A stretch of DNA of 64,000 bases. Origin: Puccinia triticina (Eukaryota > Basidiomycota > Pucciniomycetes > Pucciniales > Pucciniaceae). The stretch spans positions 3,617,001 to 3,681,000 of the forward strand of contig NC_070563.1 in assembly GCF_026914185.1 (NCBI RefSeq), in the 5' to 3' direction. Every line of letters starts with the position of its first letter. The first letter of the stretch is position 1. A program made the translations under genes and the position numbers. Under the pieces are notes generated by a model. That model was not told where the DNA came from, ran no database searches, and saw only the letters and a program-made list of their open reading frames with translations. Positions 44,798-55,179 of the stretch are shown piece after piece.

Positions 44798-44883
44798 GTC
44801 TCCGTGGCGCAATTGGTTAGCGCGTTCGACTGTTACCGTCCGGTGCGATCGAGAGGTTGACAGTTCAATCCTGTCCGGGGACG
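44798..44883 (+). tRNA. tRNA-Asn(GTT) with a 12-nt intron
   Basis: The acceptor strands GTCTCCG and CGGGGAC pair, with discriminator G. D-arm region TGGCGCAATTGGTTAGCGC; anticodon GTT at 44832-44834; intron CCGTCCGGTGCG at about 44836-44847 after A37; T-arm GACAG-TTCAATC-CTGTC. Internal A box TGGCGCAATTGG and B box GTTCAATCC are intact. The anticodon stem TTCGA/TCGAG closes with one G-T pair. Confidence 0.9.
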
Positions 44884-44889
44884 ACAATC

Positions 44890-45515
44890 CATCCCGCTCT
44901 TGGCCGGGGTGACGGTTAATGAGTTGGCTTTTGTCGGGTTACAGGGGGAGGTGGTCCGCCAACGGCCGGCCAATGTGGCCTTGTCGAACGCACCTCGTGT
45001 CCCACAAGGTTGATTATAAGGGGTGCACTGCCAAGTGATTTTTTTTTAAAGAAAACAACAAAAACTCATATCCCACTCCCACCTCACAAATCTCTGGCCC
45101 ATGTTGCAGCTAACCCACCCCCCTGCAAGCAGTCGGAATCCCCTTCACTGGACAAGATGAGAGAACCAGGAACTGCGTATTCCAACTGGACATATGATAA
45201 ATGGCCCTGTCCTAGAAATCACTAAGGATCAGTAGAACCCCAGCCACACCTCTCTTTCTTAGTCTAACTCTCTCCCAACTCCACCATTAGCCAGGAGGGG
45301 CACCCATAGCTTCCACTTATGTACATTGTTAGCAGTGTACATAGTTGACTATTTCCCCTCCAAGCTCTTTTCTGTTGGTTCAGTAGTTCCACAGCCCAAA
45401 GTGTTTTTTGCAGTGCACAAATAATGTGGAATTTATATGCTTCAGAGAAAAAACTTTGGTGAACAACTAAATCATCATATTAGAGATATCTGGATACAAA
45501 AGAGAATTCTGTTGA
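44890..45515. other. intergenic DNA, no gene seen
   Basis: 45230-45403 resembles 9590-9766 and ends GTAGTTCCACA, so it is probably a piece of the same old LTR family. Confidence 0.45.
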
Positions 45516-45521
45516 GGGTGA

Positions 45522-47354
45522 TTAGATACCAAGTTGGAGATTCTCTGGAAAAGAGCATAGGTTTCTTAAAGCTCTCAAGAGAAGTTTGGCTTGGTCGCTT
45601 TTAGGCTGGTAGCCCAGCATCGGCCACATATCCTTGAGATGTTTTCGGTTCCTTGCTTTCATCTCCTTTATCCACTCGGTGTCAGATGCCTTAACGACAG
45701 TCACATCGGCAATTGCTTTCACATAAATCACCATCTTGGCTAGATCGTCGTCGTCGTTTCCTGTCAGGAAACAGACTTCGCTGAACACGTCCAAAAACAA
45801 CAACTTCGTCTTGTACCTCTCGGAAGCCGTGTCTTGTATCGGGGAGGGCTGTTTTGGGCGCGCAGACTGTCCAGGCGTTTGCGCAAAGAAAAATCTTAGC
45901 GGGTTTGTGTTGAGTATTCCTGGGCATCACATCCTGGCCGTTAGCTCGATAGCAAAGCTGCGCGCATGAACTTTGAGCGAACCTACCATTGGTTCGGAGC
46001 GCTTCCGCTGGTTCCTCTATCGCAGGCTGTTCCTTTACATCCCAATTTGCAACTCGTCCCCCGACCACATTTGCGAAGCGCTGGAATAGTTTTTCAATCG
46101 AGTTAATCTTTCGAGCCTGCGCTTGCAAATATTTTGCCTCGTTGTCGTCTAGTATTCCTGGGTATCAAATCCCCGTTAGCTCGATGGCAGAGCTGCGTGC
46201 ATTAAACTTCATTGAACGTACTACCGGTTAGGAACACTTCAAGTTGATTTTCCTTGTCTTCAGAAGTAACTGATTTGAAAAATAAAACAATGTTAGCTGT
46301 TTTGATCTGAGTGGCTCCCAGCATCAAACACTATATTTGATCCGATCTCGAGTGGTTCACTTACGAATTGATTCCAGGTAGGGAGGCAGTTGCGGTTCTT
46401 TTGAGAGTCTTTCATAGCCACCGTTCTCTGAGGACACTCCTCCCTCTTGAATAAAAAACGAGATTGACCCCCCGGAATGATAGTCAGTACACTACAGCCC
46501 ATAGCTTTTGGATTGCGCATTCGGTCCGTATTTCTGTTCTGTCAAGATTCAAGCCAGGAAAAAAGAACACACGTTCATCGGGTAGCTCCCAGTAGCTGTC
46601 ATCGTCACCGGGAGTGTGACGAGGACTGCTCTCGTCTTCAGAAGTAAACGGGATTTTTTTTAAAAAAAAATACGTTAGCTGTTTCGTTCTGAGTGGCTCC
46701 CAGCATCAAGCACTATGTTTGATGCGATCTCGACTGATTCACTTACAATTCGAGTCCAGGTTAGAGGGGTACCGTTCCGGTTCTTTTGAGAGTCTTTCAT
46801 AGCCACCCTTCTCTGGCTCTGCGAATCACTTTCTCATTGAGATTGCTTGGATAGATTATAGATATTCACCACTTTCTGACTCACTCTTGAATACATGCAG
46901 TAACTGTGACAACATTCCTGATTTACCGACGGACACTCCTCCCTCTTGAATAAAGACGAGATTAACCCCCAGGAATCATTGTCAGTACAGCCCACAGCTT
47001 TTGGATTGCGCAGCCGGTCCGTATTTCTGTTCTGTCACGATTCAAGCCAGCAAAAAAGAACACACGTTCATCGGATAGCTGCCAGTAGCTATCATCGTCA
47101 ACAGGAGCGTGACGAGGACTGCTGGAATCGGGCTTAATTCCGATCTCTCCCAAGTTTCTTTCCGATTCGACGCTTGCAGGCTGTGAGAATCCGAGCTTTC
47201 CCTGCAAAAACCCAGGGGCAGAGGCCCCAGCCGCTCCGAGTTTTCTTTCCCTTTCGATGCTTGCGGTGCTTTTGAGCAGCGGAGTGGCAGAGGCCCGATG
47301 GTGGAAGGGATGGCCAAGCAGGATGAAGTAGGGGAGCAAATAAACTAGGTTCAT
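45522..47354 (-). CDS. predicted secreted protein with tandemly duplicated exons
   Basis: Exon 1 (47354-46967) starts with a signal peptide (MNLVYLLPYFILLGH then PFHHRASA). Proposed exons: 46818-46747, about 46635-46510, 46427-46365, 46269-46225, 46157-45987, 45919-45522. Exons 1 end/2 and 3/4 are copies of each other (SSPRHAPVDDDSYWQLSDER against SSPRHTPGDDDSYWELPDER; NGGYERLSKEP against KGGYERLSKEP). The introns before exons 6 and 7 are also copies, both with GAGCTAACG branch sites. All junctions agree in phase except the end of exon 3, where five extra bases relative to exon 1 shift the frame before a TGA. The protein is helical and charged with few cysteines; function unknown. It could be an intact gene with an unseen splice, or a recent pseudogene. 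Confidence 0.6.
46290..47125 (-). repeat. tandem intragenic duplication
   Basis: 46291-46632 and 46675-47121 are two copies of the same exon-intron-exon block. The second contains about 115 extra bases (about 46815-46920). Shared landmarks include GAACACACGTTCATCGG, TTTTGAGAGTCTTTCATAGC and GTGGCTCCCAGCATCAA. Confidence 0.85.
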
Positions 47355-47359
47355 GATTC

Positions 47360-48025
47360 GCCTGTCTCTAGGCTTTTGAGAATGTATTTTGCGTGTGTGG
47401 CGATTGGGACATCGGCAAGGTCGTGGGGTATGGTTTATAGGCAAGCCCTCGGCCGACACCAACGGCGGCGGTTTCTGAGATCCAACTTGGGATTGCACCG
47501 GATCCGAGGATCCTGGTTGGCCCTCCCATCCTGGCACAGTGTACAGCGGTTCCTGAGAGTGTTGTAGTTGGGCACATTGTGTTCCAGCTTTGGTATTGCA
47601 GGGTGAACCCAAGCCCGGAGAACATTCTTGGCAGCCGTGTAACGTTTTCAATATACTAGGGGGTTTCAATATTGAATCAGGAGAAATCTGGCAGGTATTC
47701 TGGCATCTCAAGCCTGCGGAAAAGCTTCCAAAGCTAAAAATTACAAGGTGAGTCAGATCTGGCTTTACAAGTGCCAGATCTGACTTTACACGGCCGTCAT
47801 GTAAATCAAAGTGTTGAATTTCTGTCTCTATCCACTCATCCCTAAAATCCCTACACTTTCTCCTTCCACCATTCCACCCTTTTTATCCTCCTCTATGGGC
47901 ATGTTTTCAGATCAAAGATATCCAACACTTATGAGTCCACATCCATTCTGGTCATGTATGCTTTCTTGTAGACCTTGATCCCTGATTAGATTAGATTGTC
48001 AGCTTTCCATCTTATTGCTTATCCT
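47360..48025. other. intergenic DNA, no gene seen
   Basis: Upstream region of the secreted-protein gene; no supported frame. Confidence 0.45.
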
Positions 48026-48033
48026 CTTGTGTG

Positions 48034-49387
48034 TAGGGTTCCAATCCGGACCCCAAAGCTCCGGCGCTACCCAACCGGATACCAGGTTGAGTTGGGTCAC
48101 GGGATGGGTCCCAAGATATAACCCGGTATCCAGTTGGGTATCTGTAAAAGAGAGGGGCAGAGAAGAGGAATTTCATTTCTTCAATCCTCTGCCCCAAGGG
48201 GGTTTTTCCTTGCCCTGAAACATGGCAGGGAAATATCTCAAGGAGAAATTGTTTTATATTGCTTCTTGGTTGTGTAAGGAGGGGGGAGTGGATCAACAAG
48301 AAAAAAGGAAAAAAAAATATGATGTTGGTCATTTGATGTTATTGACCTCAATGATGGCCTCAGCAAGCCAGTCTTTGAGGCAGATGAGTGACTTAAGTGT
48401 TTCAACCTTCATTTGATTTTGTGATCTTGAATGTATTGGCTGGCCAAAATCCCCTTTCTATTGGAGCACTGGACACCACTACTGCAAGGTAAGCTCATGA
48501 AGCCATTGTTGCAAGTGTTGGGAAGTCTTTGGAGTGTGTCTTCCAAAAGATTAGAGGGTCACAAGACTCCTCTTTGCATTTGGAGCTCAAGTAGCAATTG
48601 ATCTCTTCATCAAGTAAGGGACCCCCTTTGATCAACAGCAAGCAACAAAGGGTAGTTACGTTACGTTGCGTTATCCGCGCGATTTTGGTAACGTAACTAC
48701 CCCCGTTATCCGGGCTCCCCCCGTTACTTTACTAGTAACGGGGACATTTCAGGCCCCGCGTGTAACGTAACGGGCCTAATTTTTGAGGCCTGTTATCGCG
48801 TTATCCCCCGGATAACGCAATAACTGACCATTTAAGGCTTTTTTAGCCTCATTTTTTGCCCGTTCTCAGGGGCTCCGCGCGCCTGGATAACGCAACGAGA
48901 ATAAAAAAAAAGGGCTTAATATGGTGCGCTAACGTAATCGCACCGCCGTTACGCGTAACGCGTAGATAACGGCAAAAATTCCGTTACGTTACCATTATCT
49001 ACGCGTTACGCGTAGCATAACTACCCTTTGTCGCAGCAAGCCTTTTGAGGAATAGTTTTTGTCTGCTTGTCATTGAATTTTTTTTGTCTTGAAATATTTC
49101 CAAACCAAACTTTTCTTGCTAGAAATTTTGGGTTTAGGACGCGTCAACTGTTTATTTTTGGAGTCTGAATCAAGGTCAATTGGTTTGGGGTCATCTGCGG
49201 CGCGTTTAGGGGCCATTTCTGGGTGGTGGCAGTGATAAGAAAGCACAGTTACCCACCATCACACGTCAGAGCTTGGTAGCTCAATTTTTGGCCATACCCA
49301 TCGGGTACCCAGCGTCGGAGCCGTATATGCCGGGTACAGATCTTGGGAAGGCAATACCCAGACCCAGGGCACCAGATTGGAACCCTA
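48034..49387. mobile_element. hAT element, non-autonomous
   Basis: Perfect 8-bp duplication CTTGTGTG (48026-48033 and 49388-49395). Inverted ends TAGGGTTCCAATC(C/T)GG. Subterminal blocks contain GGGTACC/GGTATCC words as in the element at 6963. 1,354 bp including the nested MITE at 48645-49033. I see no convincing transposase frame. Confidence 0.88.
48645..49033. mobile_element. MITE of GTTACG/CGTAAC micro-repeats, nested
   Basis: Flanked by the 8-bp duplication CAGCAAGC (48637-48644 and 49034-49041). Ends (A)ACAAAGGGTAGTTA and, inverted, CGACAAAGGGTAGTTA. The interior is dense in GTTACGTT, CGTTATC and TAACG words on both strands, the same design as the TAGCG element at 13318-13794 but with a different core word. 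Confidence 0.8.
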
Positions 49388-49395
49388 CTTGTGTG

Positions 49396-51610
49396 TGTAC
49401 TCTCTGCTGGGGATATTGATGTACCTTTTGACATGTCACAATGAGTTTGAGAAGTTTCAAATTCATTATTATTATCAACCACAGATTGATGCTTGTACAT
49501 AGTCTACTTATAGTTAGCCCTGTACAAGAAATCAATCTTCATTGGTTCTCTCTATTTTTTTCTCCGCGCCCACTTGAGCTGCATACAGCCAGGTTGCCAC
49601 CCTTGCTGCCCCTTCCTTGAGCTCTGCCATTGCTCATCTTTTGTATCTTGTTGGCGCTTAAGCTTGAAACTCAACACAAAGGGAAGTCCTCCACTGTCCA
49701 GGTCCAAAAATCAGGAAACAAATTGGACCTGGAAACTCTCCTTCAGACCTGATTCCCTTCTTCAAACAAGGCTCCAGGAGCAGGATGTTATGAAACATGA
49801 TTTCATCCAAGTTTCTTAAATCCACACAAATGTAGAAACCTAGATCTAAGTTTTGGCGTATTTCCAATTCAAAAATAACACAACAGAAGAGCACACAATT
49901 TTGAGAGCAGTTGAAAATATCCTCAAAGACCCAAAGGCCCTATGGATGACCCTCCAGCTGTGCCGGAGCAACAAGCAAAAAAGGGCCGGTGGTGAAAGAC
50001 TCTGTGAAAGAGCTGTCAAGGAGGGGCCTAATCAAGCAACTAGGGGGCTTCCAGGGAGGGGGCGGATGAAACCGGAACCCCTGGGGGACATTCCTGCTGG
50101 ACATGGTGGCCGCCTCATATACCCGCTCGACCTTTTTCCACTGGGTAGTTATCCAGCCGCACTCGTTGCCAGCTCAACTACATAAACGCCACAGACAAAA
50201 CCAACCCCCACGGACCGTCTCCACTGCCTTGGCCATTCTTGTTCAATCAAGCAGTTGGCTTCTCAACCGTCACAAGGCATCCAGGCAAGATGAAGCAAGC
50301 CCTGCCAAGAAACCCTTCTTGCAAGACTCTTCATAGCCGGATCCAGCGTCGCGACCTCCTTGTCAATGTCACACCAATGCCCACCGTACCCTTGGGGCCT
50401 CGCCACTGACGTGGACAGAAACATGACGCTGAAGGCTGATCAAACTGCCGCACCACCATTACAGCGTATGGCCCAGGTCACCCAGCTTCGTCCGCCAGAC
50501 ATCATCCCCACCCGCTCCTCCTCATACCGCCCACGCCGCTCATGCCCCTCTGACTTCAACCCCAACTGCTCCATCCCCTCAGCCGTGATCACCAACAGCT
50601 CAAGTAAGGAGAGCTAGCTCGCAGCCGTGTCTTGTCCTCGCAGCAAGAAGTACTGATCTTCTTTTTGGCACTCTTTCCCGCCGCTTCGCGATTGACTCTG
50701 TGTCCAGAAACGCTGCACTCTTTCTGGCCCATTCCTTGCGGCCGGTCAGAAAAATAACCCGAGAAGCTCGACTCCAGAGGTGTCTCCTCCACTTGGTAGA
50801 CTCGACACCGCCCCGAAGGAGGCAGCTCCTAGCTGTACACAACCTCGCAAGCCTCGTAAGTGGAATATCGCTGCTTCTCTCTCGTCTCCTTTCAGTCCGC
50901 AGAGCCTTTCCTTATCGTGTATACCTCACGCCCCTCGCGGCGAGACGCGTTGATTGGAGGTGGTGTGCTTCTGATGCACAAAGAAACCGCACTTATTCTG
51001 ATTCGGGGATGTACCATTCCGCCTCGCAAAAAAAAAAAAACTCTGGAGTCTCCCTGGGACCTAACTGTCCGTACGCGCATCCCAGGGGTATGCGCATCCC
51101 AGGGGAATAACTGAGGAGTGCTTGTTCTCCGATGCCTACACTGGGTGCACTTCGCTTGATGGGCATTCTTAACAATCCTCAGATGCCTGCGTCAAGCGAG
51201 CCGGGAATGAGTCCGATGCGCGTGTATGTCAGCTTTGCCCCTCGGGCGATCAGGTGATAGAAATTGAAGCCAGCCTAGCTCCTTAAAATAACCTCGAGCG
51301 GAACAGAACCACCTCCACACTTAACCTGCTGGCAGATTAAATTTCATTCTCAGAGTTCTGAAGTTGTTTACTACGCGAACAACAGGTACATTGTTGATTG
51401 ATCCGGATTGATCGCATTTGGCGAAAGGGGGTATGTATGACTTAAAACCTGACATTTAAACTCATCATCTTGCGCTCCACGATCTAACATTCTTCCTCAC
51501 CCTCTCGCTTTGTCTGATCTTTCATCCTAAACTTTAGTTGAGAAGGGCGGGGCTAAGGCCCACACCAAAACCAATCTGCTACGCCAACGGAAGGAGATCC
51601 CAAAGTCCGC
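49396..51610. other. mostly unrecognised DNA
   Basis: No firm gene. At 50820-51080 a GTAAGT..CTTTCAG intron (about 44 bp) would join a short frame to GGGVLLMHKETALILI..SPWDL, which faintly recalls the start of a Nudix domain, but the Nudix box itself is absent. Confidence 0.35.
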
Positions 51611-51618
51611 CTACATAC

Positions 51619-52145
51619 ATGGAGAACCACGAGCTCCACAATCCCCCCCCGTTTCTCTGCCCCCCGCACCTTCCCCCACCTTGTTCAACCAAGCTCAGCC
51701 CGCGATCAACTTCACGCAGCTTCAACCAGAAGATCGATGCCACTGTGTTCTGCGACTCGTCGGTCCGCTCATGGCCTGCGTGCTCCTCCGCACGACCGTC
51801 TGTTGGAGCTTGCAAGCCTGGAGGAACCAGTGCCGGTCGCGCGATCAGATTGACTGGAATGATCAGGTTTTCCTCCTCACCGGCGGCAGCAATGGTCTGG
51901 GCAAGGTACTCGGGGAGACCTTGCCGTCAAATACATGACCGTCGTTGTCCTTGATATTGGTTTGCCCCACTCTTCAGCTACTCAATCTCCGCTTCTCTAT
52001 TTTTCTCTGGCTTATTTTTTCTCTCTTTGTCTGCTGATGTATCAAGGGCTGATGTATTAAGGTGATGTCTCCAATCCCGTAGCTATCAAAGCAACAGCCA
52101 ACTGTATTAGAGAATTGGATGGCTCCCCACAATCGCATCTAATGA
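51619..52145 (+). pseudogene. short-chain dehydrogenase/reductase, truncated
   Basis: A hydrophobic N-terminal segment (RLVGPLMACVLLRTTVCW) leads to the Rossmann start QVFLLTGGSNGLGKVLGETL, the TGxxxGxG NAD(P)-binding motif of SDR enzymes. The expected continuation AVKYMTVVVLDI lies one base out of frame, so a base was lost at about 51925. After a GTTTGC..AAG intron (about 51960-52068) comes GDVSNPVAIKATANCIRELD, matching the SDR segment after the first strands. The frame upstream of 51680 also needs a shift at a C8 run. Everything after about 52140, including the catalytic YxxxK, is missing. Confidence 0.65.
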
Positions 52146-52463
52146 ATCATGATACAGGCATGTTTTATATAACATGCTCCTTGGTTTTGTATTGGTTGGC
52201 AATTTTAGATAATTAAATTCCATCCATTGTTAAGTTATTTTTTGCACCATATACAAATTGACCTGGGTTATAAATATCATAAAGTCATCATTCAAAAAGA
52301 TGAACACATCATGAAATACTGTCACAGAGTAAACCAGTTGAGCTGGGAAGCTGGGATAACATCTTTTCCCCGGCTGTTCCTTGAACCTAGAAATTCCCAT
52401 CTTATTCCAAGTTCTCCAATGAATATTCTTGTCATAACCTTAAATCCTCCCACCAAAAGTGGG

Positions 52464-52782
52464 CCAATACACTAACATTATTTGTTAGTGTAGTGTAGTG
52501 TAGCCAAAACCAGCTAACAATTTCAATGTTTTCTGTGATCTTATCTTTTTGCTAAAAATACAGGAACTTGCCCAGGAAATAGTGATAGATAACAGCAATG
52601 ACTGTTATTTTATCCTGTTAGTAGCAATAAAAGGCATGTCATTGTTGTTATTGCTGTTATTTCTTGTTATTGCTATTATGGATACTTGTACCAGATATAA
52701 CAAACAACATGAATTTGGGAGTCAATAAAATGGCTACGCTAACAGTTATTGTCCAACAGCGTTAGTGTAGTGCAGTGGCCCA
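52464..52782. mobile_element. possible TIR element with GTGTAG micro-repeats
   Basis: Ends GGGCCAATACACTAACA and, inverted, GGGCCACTGCACTACACTAACG. Adjacent GTGTAGTGTAGTGTAG and TTAGCGTAGCC words resemble the design of 13318-13794. No clear target duplication. Confidence 0.45.
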
Positions 52783-52835
52783 TGGCTGCTCCCACCCCAC
52801 ACCCTTGCACCCAGGCACACACTTTTTCTTCAATG

Positions 52836-52854
52836 GGGGGGGGGGGGGGGGGGG
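52836..52854. repeat. G homopolymer
   Basis: About 19 consecutive Gs. Confidence 0.9.
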
Positions 52855-53128
52855 AGGGGCTGGCTGGTGAATCTGGCTTGACTTTGAACATGGGAGAGAG
52901 AGAGAAGATTGGGCATGACCTGCTCCCCTGCAGCGGCGAAGCCGCCTTGGCCTCTAGTGTGTCATTTATTTCACATATTTCCCACACTTTTTATGGGTTT
53001 TGGTTTCTCACCAACCCAAATATGTGCATACATTGAGAATATAAATAGTGATTCCTACAACATATATTTCCCCTTGGGGGAGTTTCTCATGATCTCATCT
53101 TGCCATTTGCTGATATCTCTTCTCTTCA

Positions 53129-53141
53129 GGTTATGAGCCCG
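53129..53141 (+). promoter_or_regulatory. copia-type half-tRNA primer site
   Basis: GGTTATGAGCCC is the same as the first 12 bases after the 5' LTR of the copia element at 59116. It complements the anticodon arm of initiator tRNA-Met, so a copia LTR end probably lies just before it. No gag follows. Confidence 0.45.
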
Positions 53142-53249
53142 CGCTGCCACCAGCAGTAGTGCTATCTTGCTAGTCACTCTCCCCATTTGCAAGCCCCCAG
53201 CAGATTTTATTTTATTTTCTTTTCCTTTACTTGACTTGCCACCATCTCA

Positions 53250-54060
53250 CAGTGGAGGAATTCCCATGCAATCCGGGACCCCCGCAGATGTTGGTTTAGA
53301 CCCGGAAAGTCTAGATTTTTGCAGGGAAATCTAGCTTTTTAGGCTCTAGATCACTTCTGGGAGACCCGCAGATCTCAACAGGAATTCACCCAATAACTGT
53401 TGATTGATCAAGAAGTCTTTAATTTGTTTTCAATCCTACAGTTTCAAACTTTATGGGTTTTTCTTTGCCAAGCCCAGCGGAATTGTGGTTCTAACACAAC
53501 TTTATCCAAAAGACCTGAAAGTTTTGGTAACATTGTGCCATCAGAATATACCTTTCTCATTTTCTGCCTTCTAAATATCCAAGTATATTAAAGCTTCAGG
53601 TTTGTAGAAAAAAAATTCAAGGGTTTCCCCTGCAATTAAACAAATCACAAAAAAAAAAAAATCAAAGGTTCCCCCTTTTACAAAAAAAGCAATCAGAGGG
53701 CCAAATTCAACCTACAATCCCAGAAATACACAAAATAAAAGCAGGCCATACAACAAAAATGACAAAAAAAAGGTCCCGGACCCAGCCACCCAGCGCAGCA
53801 AGCTGACACACCGTGGCCCAACGCCCATCCCTGTCTAGCAGGGTTAAAAAGCGTTGGGAAGAAGACCCCCAGCCCTAAAGCACAGGGGGTTCAACAAATA
53901 TCCCTCGCTGGACTGCGCAAATGCAACAGCGGACAAGGGTGAGACAACCCTCAAGCTGGAAGTACAGTACAAGAGTTGCCTGAGGAAATAACGATGCCAT
54001 TGCATAGGTATTTATAGACCAGCTTGCCGGTATTCCCCCATCTTGCCCTCTCCTTGCAAC
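53250..54060. repeat. LTR-like repeat, copy 1
   Basis: It shares with 57078-57790 the start CACAGTGGAGGA(A/C)TTCC, an A-rich middle with AAGGGTT(T)CCCC words, and a GACTGCGCA(A/C)(A/G)TGCAACAG block. TATTTATAG near its end could be a TATA box. Ends not resolved. Confidence 0.5.
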
Positions 54061-54479
54061 CCAACTTATGGCAACGCCCGCCACGTCAAGGCCCCTCCTT
54101 TTTCCCAACGCCCGTTCCCCCTGCCTTGACACTACACAAGCGGCCCCCTCAAGCCATAACGCCACCGCCATTCCGGATCCGGTTTGTATCTTGACCAACG
54201 GTCGCCGCGGCCCGTATCATGATGAGGATGTGAGCCATTGGTCAACTTGGCCCTCACTACTAGGGTATGGCCCACTTCTTCATTGGGTTTTCTGACTTGT
54301 TTGATTTACATCCAGCTCAGCCCAGTACGCCTGGCCAGGGTTGCTGCTCGTCGGCAGCAGCAGCAGCGCTTGGACTGGCGTCTGGCTCGGGTAGGCGAGC
54401 CCCGCAAACCGACCTTTGACTCCGCCCAACAGCAAGAGCAACAACAAAAACAACAGAAGATATGACGGGGGCCGAGCGG

Positions 54480-55135
54480 GATGCCGCTGCACAGCGCGAT
54501 CCAAGGCAAGTCTGGGCAAGAACGGGTCTCAACGGCGGCCAAGGGGGCCAAGGGCTGGACTATCTGCAGGCGGGCGCACAAGCAATGCAACCTGGAGCGC
54601 TTGGCGGGGCTATTCGAGCGTGCGACCCGGGAGGGCGGCGGGTGTGGGACCGGCATGCTCATGCGGGACCTCTCCCTCCGGCACGGCTGGGGCTGCTGAG
54701 TCCGTCATCAAAGACCTCAACCAGTCCCGCCATCTTAACAGCAACAAAAACCCCTCCGGGATCCCCGCCTCCCCTGAAAAATCTTCCTCCCCTCGATAAA
54801 CAGAAAGACGACGTTGCAAGTCCGAGCTTCTCCTCGCTATCTACGAGCTCGGCCAATGCTTCCTGCGCGGCTGGGGGAGCAAGAAGGATAAACAGCTTTT
54901 CCGTCTCTCCTTCCCCCCTTCTTTCCTTGAGTCTCGCCGTTTTGACCCCTCAGACGTTGTATTTTTTTTAGGTGATCAATTACTTTGAGTTGGCGGCAAA
55001 GCTGGGGGGGGGGGGGCTGGGGCTCTGCAAAGCCAATGGCAAGGGCACCAAGAAGGATCTCAAGCTGGCAGCCAAGTATTACCGGATGGCAGCCAACCAG
55101 GGCATGGAGATGATGGGCTCGCAGTGGGTCTGGAA
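54480..55135 (+). pseudogene. Sel1-repeat protein remnant, Skt5/Chs4-like
   Basis: Pieces in different frames fit Sel1 repeats in order: LAGLFERATREGG...LSLRHGWG (about 54595-54690), LLLAIYELGQCFLRGWGSKKD (about 54820-54890, 20 or fewer residues recognisable at a time), VINYFELAAKLG (54975) and CKANGKGTKKDLKLAAKYYR then MAANQGMEMMGSQW (about 55025-55125). The last matches the C-terminal Sel1 repeat of chitin synthase activators. A G run replaces part of one repeat and at least two frameshifts are present, so it is a pseudogene. It sits between two LTR-like repeats. Confidence 0.55.
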
Positions 55136-55179
55136 AGACAAGGTCCGTCCCTCCCCCTCCCTCCCCTCCCAGTGATCCT

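Noticed and set aside
49853..50617. Possible genes at 49.8-50.6 kb
   Set aside because: Short frames with low-complexity translation, no splice logic and no family.
50820..51110. Nudix hydrolase gene
   Set aside because: Only a vague GGGVLLMHKE..WDL resemblance; the Nudix box (GxxLxxGE..REUxEE) is not there.
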